From Chloroflexota bacterium (GTDB taxonomy: Bacteria; Chloroflexota; Limnocylindria; Limnocylindrales; CSP1-4): a stretch of DNA of 38,317 nt. The notes below the pieces were generated by a model. It worked only from the letters and a program-made list of their open reading frames with translations, was not told where the DNA came from and ran no database searches. The stretch spans positions 1 to 38,317 of the forward strand of contig JAJYJO010000015.1 of assembly GCA_021789435.1 (NCBI GenBank). The letters run 5' to 3'. Position numbers and translations under genes: made by a program. Shown piece by piece: positions 17,218 to 23,788 of this stretch. The stretch's first letter is position 1. Every line of letters starts with the position of its first letter.

Positions 17218-19109
17218 GGGGCGCCTCCCTCCAGGCAGTGGACGAGCTCCGGGACGACCGTCTCGATGCTGCCGACGATGCCCAGGTCCGCGTAGTCGAA
17301 GATCCGAGCCCGCGGATCCTTGTTGATGGCGATGACCAGCCGCGAACCCTGCATCCCCGAGATGTGCTGGACCGCTCCCGAGATCCCCACCGCCACGTAG
17401 AGCCGTGGCTGGACCGTCTGGCCCGTAAGGCCCACCTGGTGGTCGTGACTCGCGAAACCGTCTTCCACGGCCATCCGCGATGCCCCGAGCTTGACGCTGC
17501 AGCCGAGCGCCCGGGCCAGGCTCCTGGCCAGGGGATCCAGCGTGCCTTCGAAGTCGGACCGGGATCGGAACCCGTGACCGCCGGCCACCACGACGTCGGC
17601 GTCGCGGATGGATGCTTCGGCGGTCGCTGACTCGACCGGGCAGGTGCGCACGCCGATGTCGGAAGGCGAAAGGTCCGGGACCACGCGGACCAACTCGCCG
17701 CGACGGGCGGCATCGGGCGCCGGCACCCGGAACACGCCCGGCCGGACGGTGGCCATCTGGGTTCGGGAATCCTTCGTCATGATCGTGGCCATGACGTTTC
17801 CGCCGAGGGCAGGCCGCGTCTGCTTGAGGATGCCGACCAGGCTGAGCGAGCCCCTTGCATGGTCGCCCACCGCGAGCCCGGTGCAGTCGGCCGTCAGGCC
17901 CGAATCACAGGCGTAGGCGATGCGCGGTGCCAGCTCCCGCCCAAGGGGCGTCGCACCGAACAGGAGGACCTGCGGGCCGCGCTCCCGGACGAGGCCGGAG
18001 ATCGCCTTGGCGAAGGTGATCGGATGGAAGACCTCAAGGAGGGGATGCTCGATCGAGTAGACTCGGTCGGCGCCGCTCGCGATCAGCCGAGCCGGCAGGT
18101 CGCCGGGTGCCGCACCGACCAGGACCGCGCCGACGCGCTCACCCAGCGAGGCCGCGAGCTCGGCGGCCTTCCCCAGGAGGGCCAGCGAGACGTCCCGCAC
18201 GCCGGGGCCCTCGCGCTCGGCCAGGACCCAGAACTCGCCGCGATAGGTCGCCGCCCTGCCTTCCAGGCGGTAGGCGTCGGCGGGAGTGGCGGAGGGCGGC
18301 TCGCCGGTCTGCTCGTAGCCTGCCCTGATCAGCGGGACGAGCTCCGCCGGGCGGCCGACCATCACGCAGCGTCTGGCCCGCTCCTCCGCCGGCGAGAAGA
18401 GCCGGTAGACCTGGGTCCGCGATCCCCTGAGGCCGATCCGCTCGGGACGAGCCTGGACACCCGTCGCACCCCATTCCCGGATCGCGATGTGGCGCGCCTC
18501 CCGCGCCAGGCGGAACGAGCGGTAGAGCGTGTCGGTGCAGGCCGTGACGGTGATCAGGACGGGGAATCGGAGCGGCCAGACGTCCTCGGAACCCTGTGGG
18601 CCGATCCGGCGCACCCGGAGCGGAGGCCCGGGCGCCAACCCCGTTGCGTAGGCCACCTGCTCGATCCCCAGCGCCTCCGCGATCTGGGGTGGAACCTGGG
18701 CCGTGTCGCCGTCGACGGACTGCATGCCGGTGACGATCGCGTAGTCCTCGCCCGAGCCCAGGAGTTCCCGTTCGATCCGCCGGATCGCGCAGGCGAGCGA
18801 GTAGGCGGTGGCGACCGTGTCGGCCCCTGCGAAGGCGCGGTCCGTCAGCAGGATCGCCTGGCCCGGGGCGCGCGACAGGCAGTCCACCAGCACCTCCCGG
18901 GCCTGCGGCGGTCCCATGGTCAGGTAGACGGTCTTCGAGCCCGGCGTGGCGGCCGTGATGCGGCGAGCGAAGGTCAGGGCGTGCAGGTCGAGGGGGTTGA
19001 GGATGCTGTCGAGCAGCCCGCGGCGCAGCGTCCCCTTCTCCCGGTCCCAGGCGTCGTCCGGGATGGCGGAGACGTCCGGGACCTGCTTGACCAGGACGAT
19101 GCAGTCCAT
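17196..19109 (-). CDS. Single-chain electron transfer flavoprotein, FixA(EtfB)-FixB(EtfA) fusion
   Basis: A 637-residue fusion of both ETF subunits. Residues 1 to ~265 are EtfB/FixA: MDCIVLVKQVPD start, LNPLDLHAL, GADTVATAYSLA, and VTGMQSVDGDTAQVPPQIAE (AMP/FAD site loop). After a ~30-residue linker, ~299-637 are EtfA/FixB: GEFWVLAERE, RVYSIEHPLLE, LLFGATPLGRELAPRIA, then the FAD domain with GASRMAVEDG, QVGLTGQTVQPRLYVAVGIS, AVQHISGM and INKDPRARIFDYADLGIVG. The ATG at 19109 immediately precedes the conserved FixA start; earlier in-frame starts add only poor sequence. It would collect electrons from acyl-CoA or similar dehydrogenases and hand them to the ETF-QO encoded downstream. ETF subunits are normally separate; whether this one bifurcates cannot be judged here. 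Confidence 0.9.
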   Translation of the reverse strand: MDCIVLVKQVPDVSAIPDDAWDREKGTLRRGLLDSILNPLDLHALTFARRITAATPGSKTVYLTMGPPQAREVLVDCLSRAPGQAILLTDRAFAGADTVATAYSLACAIRRIERELLGSGEDYAIVTGMQSVDGDTAQVPPQIAEALGIEQVAYATGLAPGPPLRVRRIGPQGSEDVWPLRFPVLITVTACTDTLYRSFRLAREARHIAIREWGATGVQARPERIGLRGSRTQVYRLFSPAEERARRCVMVGRPAELVPLIRAGYEQTGEPPSATPADAYRLEGRAATYRGEFWVLAEREGPGVRDVSLALLGKAAELAASLGERVGAVLVGAAPGDLPARLIASGADRVYSIEHPLLEVFHPITFAKAISGLVRERGPQVLLFGATPLGRELAPRIAYACDSGLTADCTGLAVGDHARGSLSLVGILKQTRPALGGNVMATIMTKDSRTQMATVRPGVFRVPAPDAARRGELVRVVPDLSPSDIGVRTCPVESATAEASIRDADVVVAGGHGFRSRSDFEGTLDPLARSLARALGCSVKLGASRMAVEDGFASHDHQVGLTGQTVQPRLYVAVGISGAVQHISGMQGSRLVIAINKDPRARIFDYADLGIVGSIETVVPELVHCLEGGAPSGPSTS

Positions 19110-19173
19110 CGAGCCGCCGTTCTGGACTGTGCGGGCCGGCGCGCACCGGCCGAGCCGGAGGTCCATCCTGCGT

Positions 19174-19204
19174 CCGAGCGGCGGTCCGCCGCCAGGACGC
19201 TCGG
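19174..19204 (-). other. Hairpin in the leader of the ETF operon
   Basis: CCGAGCG and CGCTCGG enclose an inner GCGG-TCCG-CCGC hairpin with a 5-nt bulge, about 65-95 nt before the fusion gene's ATG on the minus strand. It could be a leader structure or a terminator for the upstream CGNR gene. No known riboswitch class is recognised. Confidence 0.25.
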
Positions 19205-19304
19205 CCAGTAGAACCGTCCCGGGGCGTCGGGGGCCAGTGCCAACCGGACGCCGCGATGCAGACCGTTCGGCCGCCCCGACGGCGGCGAAACGGGCCTTGA
19301 ACCC

Positions 19305-19976
19305 TCAGGCCGGCGTGGAGCGTGCCGGGAGCGAGGGGCCGGCCGTTCCCACCCGCCGGCGCTCCCGATGCCGGCGGGCCTTCGCCCGGTTGCCGCAGCT
19401 CGTCATGTCGCACCACTTCCGCCGACCCGTCGGCGAGACATCCTGGAAGACCCAGCGGCACTGGTCGTTGGCACAGACTTTGAGCCGCTCCGGCCTTCCC
19501 TCCACGATGCCGTCGACCAGCGCGGCGGCCAGGCTCGCCAGTCCGCCTTCCGGCTCATCGGCCGCGTGGCGGTGTTCGAGCACGACGCCCGCCGGGGCCG
19601 GCACGACCTCGTAGCCAGGGGAGTGGCGCAGCGCATCGTTGATGCGGTCGAGCGCGGCCCGGGGAGCGGGCCGATGCTCGGCCACGGCCTCGATGACCTC
19701 GCGGAAGGCGGTCCGAAGTGAACGCGCCCGCTCCAGGAGCGAGGATGCAGCGTGCTCGTTCGCGCCCGGACGCGGCGGAGACCCATCGACCGTCTCGGCA
19801 TGGATCAGGCCGCGCTCTCGCAGCCAGGCGAGCAGGTCGAAGCCCGTGGCCAGCTCCTCGCGGCTGCCCTGGCCGCTGAACTCCAGGGTATTGACGAAGG
19901 CGAGGGCGTCATCGAGCGATGCGTCGTGGCGGTGCCACGGACCGAGCACGGGCCGGGTGGGGGTGGGTTCGTTCAT
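19305..19976 (-). CDS. CGNR zinc-finger (ABATE-domain) transcriptional regulator
   Basis: A 223-residue protein of the ABATE plus CGNR zinc-finger family, probable stress-linked DNA-binding regulators. The N-terminal ABATE domain has DDALAFVNTLEFSG and DLLAWLRERGL. The C-terminal finger has LKVCANDQCRWVFQDVS and WCDMTSCGNRAKARRHRERR, giving the four cysteines and the name-giving CGNR. A basic tail follows. The ATG at 19976 lies only 8 nt downstream of a TATAGT box on the minus strand, so the mRNA may be leaderless. It is transcribed divergently from two small genes through a symmetric promoter, suggesting it controls itself and them. Ligand unknown. Confidence 0.88.
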   Translation of the reverse strand: MNEPTPTRPVLGPWHRHDASLDDALAFVNTLEFSGQGSREELATGFDLLAWLRERGLIHAETVDGSPPRPGANEHAASSLLERARSLRTAFREVIEAVAEHRPAPRAALDRINDALRHSPGYEVVPAPAGVVLEHRHAADEPEGGLASLAAALVDGIVEGRPERLKVCANDQCRWVFQDVSPTGRRKWCDMTSCGNRAKARRHRERRRVGTAGPSLPARSTPA

Positions 19977-19984
19977 CGATAACC

Positions 19985-20015
19985 ACTATAGACCCATTGA
20001 CAGGTTAGCCGTCAA
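19985..20015 (-). promoter_or_regulatory. Promoter of the CGNR regulator gene
   Basis: On the minus strand TTGACG (20015-20010) is followed 19 nt later by TATAGT (19990-19985), or 17 nt later by TCTATA. The predicted transcription start falls at or within a few bases of the ATG at 19976, a leaderless arrangement. Its -35 overlaps the divergent plus-strand promoter. Confidence 0.55.
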
Positions 20016-20044
20016 GGGCTAGAGTGCGCGTAACCGGTCAATGG
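19994..20044. promoter_or_regulatory. Inverted-repeat operator cluster in the divergent promoter
   Basis: CCATTGAC (19994-20001) is the exact reverse complement of GTCAATGG (20037-20044). A further GTCAA half-site lies at 20011-20015, so TTGAC-N9-GTCAA also forms a tight pair (19997-20015). The half-sites overlap both -35 boxes. Binding by the CGNR protein is inference. Confidence 0.5.
19997..20025 (+). promoter_or_regulatory. Promoter of the small-gene pair (TTGACA-17-TAGAGT)
   Basis: A perfect -35 (TTGACA, 19997-20002), 17-bp spacer and TAGAGT (20020-20025, four of six) form the clearest sigma-70-type promoter in the window. It reads toward the genes at 20072 and 20241. Confidence 0.65.
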
Positions 20045-20071
20045 CAATGCAACAGTTACTGGTGTGGTCCC

Positions 20072-20230
20072 ATGGAGCTCTTCAGCATCGACCCCGGTCT
20101 CCTTCTGGCGCTGGGTCTCATCGTCCTGCTGGGCCTGCTCGGCGCAGCGGCGGAGCGCTACGGCGCCGACTCCCGCTCCCTCGAGCCGGCGGACTCGCCG
20201 CCGTTCGGAACCATCGAGCACCACAGCTGA
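20072..20230 (+). CDS. Small single-pass membrane protein, unknown function
   Basis: A 52-residue protein with one hydrophobic helix near the start (LLLALGLIVLLGLLGAAA) followed by a polar, acidic tail. I do not recognise a family. The ATG at 20072 is chosen because a GTG at 20024 would lie inside the -10 box. The ribosome site is weak (GGTGTGG). It sits 47 bp after the strong promoter and 10 bp before the next small gene, so the two look like one operon opposite the CGNR regulator. A false positive is possible given the size, but the clean membrane helix and position argue for it. Confidence 0.55.
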   Translation: MELFSIDPGLLLALGLIVLLGLLGAAAERYGADSRSLEPADSPPFGTIEHHS

Positions 20231-20240
20231 GGTGACGCTC

Positions 20241-20507
20241 ATGCATCCACTCGCAGTCTGGTCGATCGCCCTGCAGCGGCAGCAGGCATTCCGCGACGAG
20301 GCCGAATCCGACCGGGTGGCTCACCTGGCGCACGCTGCCGATCGCTCGGCCGGCCAGCTTCCCGGTCCGGCCCGGCTGGTGGCTCGCGCCTCGGGCCGGG
20401 TTCTGGGCGTCGCCGGCCGCGCGGCCCTCGACGCGTCGGGCCGACTCGACGCGATCGGCCGGGTTCAGTTCCACTGCCCCGACCAGGGCGGCCGGGCGAC
20501 CGGGTGA
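20241..20507 (+). CDS. Small hypothetical protein
   Basis: An 88-residue protein starting MHPLAVWSIALQRQQAFRDE, with an amphipathic, charged helical first half (Arg, Glu, His-rich) and a Gly/Ala/Arg-rich second half. No domain is recognised. Similar short proteins opening with MHP and a Trp are, from memory, common in actinobacteria and chloroflexi, often of unknown role. GAGGTG lies about 6 nt before the ATG. It is the second gene of the pair driven from the promoter at 19997. The late part (after about residue 60) has weak protein character, so the true end could be under decay. Confidence 0.5.
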   Translation: MHPLAVWSIALQRQQAFRDEAESDRVAHLAHAADRSAGQLPGPARLVARASGRVLGVAGRAALDASGRLDAIGRVQFHCPDQGGRATG

Positions 20508-20998
20508 GCGTCCCTCCTCCCGGGATGCGGCCGCTCGTCCCTCGGACGCCATCCCGTTCGCTCGAAGGGCCCCGCAGGGACGTGACAGAGGGATCCCGAA
20601 GCCGGGAAGCTCTTCTGTCTGTCGACCGGTCCCAACAAGGAGGCGGTCCTGCGCATCCACGCACGAGCCGGTCACCCGACCGCCGAGATCTACGAGGTGC
20701 CGATCGAAGTGTCCTGAGCCACGCTCTTCGCCGGGTCGGCAGCGAGGCTCCCGCCAGGTGATGGCGCCCGCAGGTCGTGACATGTCGCAAGGCGATGGTG
20801 GGCGGGCGGCTATGACCTACCGCCGGTCAACCCGGCGCGAGTCCGGTCGAACCGGCCGAGCTGGAGACCCCCAGCCTCGACGAGGCCCCGGGTCGGTCCG
20901 CGCAACGCACTGATCCAGTCCAGCCCGGAGTCGGCGAAGCGGGGGTGGTTTGCCCCGGCGTTCTTGGCAGGCACGTCCGCGTGGCGGACTGTTCGCCG
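20508..20998. other. 491-bp gap with gene debris
   Basis: Apart from the DUF4242 fragment (20586-20717) I see no intact gene. An 8-bp palindrome GACATGTC lies near 20777-20784. The rest has no clear protein-coding signal in any frame. Confidence 0.5.
20586..20717 (+). pseudogene. C-terminal fragment of a DUF4242 (nickel-binding, SCO4226-like) protein
   Basis: Between an in-frame TGA at 20583 and TGA at 20715 the frame encodes GKLFCLSTGPNKEAVLRIHA followed by RAGHPTAEIYEVPIEVS. This resembles the second half of DUF4242 proteins (F-C-L, then K/E-E-A-V, then R-A-G-x-P). No start codon lies in the fragment, and the N-terminal half is not found in the neighbouring frames, so the gene is broken. 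Recognition is from memory of the family pattern. Confidence 0.5.
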
Positions 20999-21160
20999 AT
21001 GGTCACACAGCCGTCGGGAACCGTCACGCTGGTGTTCACCGACGTGGAGGGCTCGACGCGGCTGCTGGGAGAGCTCGGCCGCGATGCGCATCTGGCCGCG
21101 CTGAACGAGGGCCACCGGATCGTGCGGCCGGCCTGTGCGCGGCACGGCGGCTACGAGGAG
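20999..21160 (+). pseudogene. 5' fragment of a class III adenylate/guanylate cyclase-domain gene
   Basis: ATG at 20999 opens MVTQPSGTVTLVFTDVEGST and continues RLLGELGRDAHLAALNEGH to HGGYE. This is the standard first ~50 residues of class III nucleotide cyclase domains in multi-domain regulators, with the metal-binding FTD and EGST. The normal continuation (a GD-F-F-A-F strand) is missing. The homology ends about 10 bp before the 3' end of the tRNA-Pro gene on the other strand, and the frame then runs antisense through the tRNA to 21316. I treat it as a truncated remnant. Confidence 0.7.
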
Positions 21161-21169
21161 AGAGAGTAT

Positions 21170-21245
21170 TGGTCGGGGCGGTGGGACTCGAACCCACGAT
21201 CTCGTGCTCCCAAAGCACGTGCGTTAGCCACTACGCCACACCCCG
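21170..21245 (-). tRNA. tRNA-Pro (anticodon UGG)
   Basis: Read on the minus strand: a 7-bp acceptor stem CGGGGTG/CGCCCCG (one G-U pair), D arm with GTAGTGGCTAAC, anticodon stem CGTGC/GCACG with loop TTTGGGA (anticodon TGG), T arm GTGGG-TTCGAGT-CCCAC, discriminator A and encoded CCA at 21172-21170. It is 76 nt long and complete. An AT-richer patch upstream (about 21256-21290) probably holds its promoter. Confidence 0.96.
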
Positions 21246-21685
21246 GCGTGTCCGAGCGTGAATATCGCACAATGATCGGTCGCGTGACTATCCCGGTTGC
21301 CCTGAGCTCTGTCTAGTAGGCGCTGAATCGGCCATCAGCGCTCCAATCGCATGTGCCGGCCTGATCGCATGTGCTTCTTTTCAAGGTCGGCCGCCCCCCG
21401 GGCGACGGTCGAGTCAACGCCGGCGACGGCGGCGCCCCCGTTGACCGATCGCGCGTACAGCGGATGCGAGGCGCAGGTGGCGGTAAAGCATGGGACCGGT
21501 CGTGGCGCGGATCGTCGCGGGCGGCTGCGGCAGCGGCAGCCCTGTCCGCGGTCGCAGGTAGCCGCTGTCGTCTGGACCTGCGCCGATGGGCGGAAGTGAT
21601 GCCGCGAACGCGTCTCCCTCGGTGTCGGATGGGAACCCGGCCGCGCCTGGCCACCGGCGGCCGGCGTCAGCACGATTGAGCCGGG
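21246..21685. other. 440-bp gap between tRNA-Pro(UGG) and mobA-like gene
   Basis: It includes the tRNA promoter region and a direct repeat ATCGCATGTGC at 21346-21356 and 21364-21374 (18-bp period). No reading frame here looks like a real protein. Confidence 0.5.
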
Positions 21686-22306
21686 CTACGACCTGGTGGC
21701 CGGTGGTTCCCCGGCGCGCGCCTCATCGAGGTCCAGTGGCGTATTGACGTTGCGGGCCGAGCGACCGCCCGGGTCCCGCCGCTTCCAGGTCTCCGGTCCC
21801 ACCTCCACGGACCCCAGCGCCTCCAGGAGCGCCGTCATCCGCCGCGTGCCGGCGTCGAGGAGTCGGGTCACCGCCGGCAGCGACCGCCGGCGGTAGACCG
21901 CAAGGAGCGGTTCGGGGCCCCATTCGGTCCCCAGGGCGACTGCCGCCGCCTCCGGGCGCTCGCCGGCCACGTCGAGCAGCAACCGAAGGACGGCTGGCTC
22001 GACCCAGGGCAGGTCACCCGCCACCACGAGGACGAGCTCGCCCCCGGACGCAGCGAGGGCGGCCTCCACCCCGGCCAGCGGGCCTCCATCCTCGACTCGG
22101 TCGAAAACGAGCCGGGCGTCCAGGCCGGCGAGAATCTCCGGGTCGGGGGGCGCATCGCGCCGGCAGGCCACCAGCAGCTCATCGGTGACCGACCGGACGG
22201 CCAGGGCCGTCCGCCGGAGCATCGGGACGTCGTCGATCAGGAGGCCGCGCTTGTCGGCCCCCATTCGTCGGCCAGAGCCCCCGGCGATGATCGCCCCGCT
22301 GGTCAT
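21686..22306 (-). CDS. mobA: Molybdenum cofactor guanylyltransferase-like nucleotidyltransferase (MobA family)
   Basis: A 206-residue nucleotidyltransferase with the MobA signature at the N-terminus (IIAGGSGRRMGADKRGLLID). VEDGGPLAGVEAALAAS and VVAGDLPWVEPAVLRLLL (DxP metal-binding region) follow, then NVNTPLDLDEA near the C-terminus, a standard MobA ending. MobA attaches GMP to molybdopterin to form the guanine dinucleotide cofactor. The ATG at 22306 directly precedes the first beta strand; a GTG one codon earlier is possible. The frame stays open much further upstream, through the 21-bp repeat array, but that extension is repetitive and not family-like. Divergent from pfkA. No other molybdenum gene is in the window. 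Confidence 0.83.
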   Translation of the reverse strand: MTSGAIIAGGSGRRMGADKRGLLIDDVPMLRRTALAVRSVTDELLVACRRDAPPDPEILAGLDARLVFDRVEDGGPLAGVEAALAASGGELVLVVAGDLPWVEPAVLRLLLDVAGERPEAAAVALGTEWGPEPLLAVYRRRSLPAVTRLLDAGTRRMTALLEALGSVEVGPETWKRRDPGGRSARNVNTPLDLDEARAGEPPATRS

Positions 22307-22415
22307 CACGATTCCGACTCCCGTCCAGCTTCCCGCATCGGCACCAGTCTGGACGCCCGATACCTTCCCCGCCGGGCTGACCGGTCGGTCATCGGTGCGG
22401 GACTGGTTGCGGGGC

Positions 22416-22520
22416 GGCCACGGCAGCGTTCGCGCCGGCCACGGCAGCGGTCGCGCCTGCCACGGCGTCGGTCGCGCCGGCCACGGCAGCGTTCGCGCCT
22501 GCCACGGCAGCGGTCGCACT
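22416..22520. repeat. Minisatellite of five 21-bp units
   Basis: Units begin at 22416, 22437, 22458, 22479 and 22500, each about GGCCACGGCAGCGTTCGCGCC with 1-4 differences. T/G alternates at the unit start and GTT/GGT at unit position 13-15. The period is divisible by three, so reading frames through it encode a 7-residue repeat on either strand. It lies between the divergent mobA-like and pfkA genes, just before the pfkA -10 candidate. Confidence 0.9.
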
Positions 22521-22537
22521 CGCCCAGGGCGGGGGCG

Positions 22538-22543
22538 TATCCT
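22538..22543 (+). promoter_or_regulatory. Possible -10 element (TATCCT) of pfkA
   Basis: TATCCT lies 38 bp before the pfkA ATG and directly after the repeat array. The same hexamer precedes glnA (34301-34306). The -35 region falls inside the last repeat unit and is not recognisable. Confidence 0.35.
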
Positions 22544-22581
22544 CGGGCCCTGGGCGGGGAGGAAGGGAGTCTCCACGAAGC

Positions 22582-23709
22582 ATGGCCAGGACGAAACGCG
22601 TCGGCATCCTGACGGCAGGCGGTGACAGCCCGGGGCTGAACGCGGCGATCCGGGGACTCGGCAAAGCGGCCATCGGCCGCCACCGCATGGAGGTGGTCGG
22701 CTTCCGGGACGGCTTCCGCGGCCTGGCGGATGACCGCCGGGTGAGGCTCGGCGGCACGGGCCTCTCGGGCATCCTGACCGTCGGGGGCACGATCCTGGGC
22801 ACCAGCCGCGACAAGCCTCACAAGATGGCCGTCGACGGCCAGGTCGTCGACCGGACGGCGGAGATCGTTCGGGCCTACGAGAGGGCCGGCCTGGAGGCGC
22901 TCGTCTGCATCGGCGGCGGAGGGACCCAGCGGAGTGCGCTGCGCCTGGCCCGGGCCGGCCTCAACATCGTGACGTTGCCCAAGACCATCGACAACGACGT
23001 GGCCGTGACCGACGCCACGATCGGCTTCGCCACCGCCCTGGAGATCGCGACCGAGGCGATCGACCGCCTGCACAGCACGGCCCACAGCCACCACCGGATC
23101 ATCGTGGCCGAGGTGATGGGCCACCGAGCCGGCTGGCTGGCCCTCGGCGCCGGGCTGGCCGGCGGCGCGGACGTGATCCTCATCCCCGAGATCCCCTACA
23201 ACGTCGAGACGGTGGCCGAGGCGATCCGCCGGCGCAGCCACCACGGGACGAACTTCAGCATCGTCGCGGTCGCCGAGGGAGCTCGGGAGCGGGAGGACGC
23301 GGCGGCCTACCGGGCGGCCGAGGCCCGGGTCGGGGCGGCCCGGGACGCCGAGGAGAAGGCCGTGGCCGTGGCCGCGCTGGCCGCCCTGGAAGCGGCCCAT
23401 CTCGGCAACACGCTGCGGCTGGCTCACCGGCTGGAGGAGCTGACCGGCCTGGAGTCGCGGGTGACGATCCTCGGTTACGTCCAGCGCGGGGGCACGCCGT
23501 CGCCGTTGGACCGTCTCCTGGCGACCCGCCTCGGGGACGCGGGTGCGGAGCTGGTCGCGAGTCGCGCCTTCAGCGTGATGGTCGCCGCCCGCGGCGACGG
23601 AACCGAGCCGGTGCGCCTCGACCGGGTCGCCGGCAAGCGCAAGGTCGTGCCGCCCGACCACACGTGGGTGGCGGCCGCCCGCCACGTCGGGACCTGCCTC
23701 GGCGACTGA
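22582..23709 (+). CDS. pfkA: 6-phosphofructokinase with atypical GGGG nucleotide-site motif
   Basis: A 375-residue phosphofructokinase, converting fructose 6-phosphate to the 1,6-bisphosphate in glycolysis. Motifs: [18 protein letters not shown] at the N-terminus, PKTIDND (133-139, catalytic Asp 137), [27 protein letters not shown] and the fructose-binding [15 protein letters not shown]. At the phosphoryl-donor loop the usual GGDG(S/T) reads GGGGT (111-115). The metal-contacting Asp (E. coli position 103) is Gly, position 104 is Gly (compatible with ATP) and position 124 is Lys (common in PPi or mixed types). The donor is therefore uncertain, ATP favoured. A purine-rich ribosome site (about 22558-22570) precedes the ATG. 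Confidence 0.92.
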   Translation: MARTKRVGILTAGGDSPGLNAAIRGLGKAAIGRHRMEVVGFRDGFRGLADDRRVRLGGTGLSGILTVGGTILGTSRDKPHKMAVDGQVVDRTAEIVRAYERAGLEALVCIGGGGTQRSALRLARAGLNIVTLPKTIDNDVAVTDATIGFATALEIATEAIDRLHSTAHSHHRIIVAEVMGHRAGWLALGAGLAGGADVILIPEIPYNVETVAEAIRRRSHHGTNFSIVAVAEGAREREDAAAYRAAEARVGAARDAEEKAVAVAALAALEAAHLGNTLRLAHRLEELTGLESRVTILGYVQRGGTPSPLDRLLATRLGDAGAELVASRAFSVMVAARGDGTEPVRLDRVAGKRKVVPPDHTWVAAARHVGTCLGD

Positions 23710-23788
23710 GCCGGCGGGGCGGGAACGGCGCGGCCGGCGAGAGGCTCGCGACGGCCGGCCCGCCCTCCGTCGATCGCCGTCGCACCCG

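Noticed and set aside
17190-17232. Programmed -1 frameshift fusing FixA-FixB to ETF-QO
   Set aside because: The frames are related by -1, but the overlap has no X-XXY-YYZ slippery heptamer; an ATC start with a Shine-Dalgarno explains the data better. Kept only as an alternative.
15235-17295. Plus-strand frame opposite the ETF-QO gene
   Set aside because: It runs antisense through clear FAD and 4Fe-4S motifs and has no protein-like features of its own.
20504-20761. Protein gene in the gap after the small-gene pair
   Set aside because: The frame is Arg/Ser/Pro-rich noise; a different frame there carries the DUF4242 fragment.
21161-21316. Intact cyclase-like gene ending at 21316
   Set aside because: After 21160 the frame is only the antisense of tRNA-Pro(UGG) and flanking DNA, so the gene is truncated.
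22416-22520. CRISPR array
   Set aside because: The 21-bp units are directly tandem without spacers; this is a minisatellite.
22307-22576. N-terminal extension of the mobA-like gene through the repeat array
   Set aside because: The extension is a Pro/Trp/Arg repeat produced by the minisatellite, and the MobA fold begins exactly at 22306.
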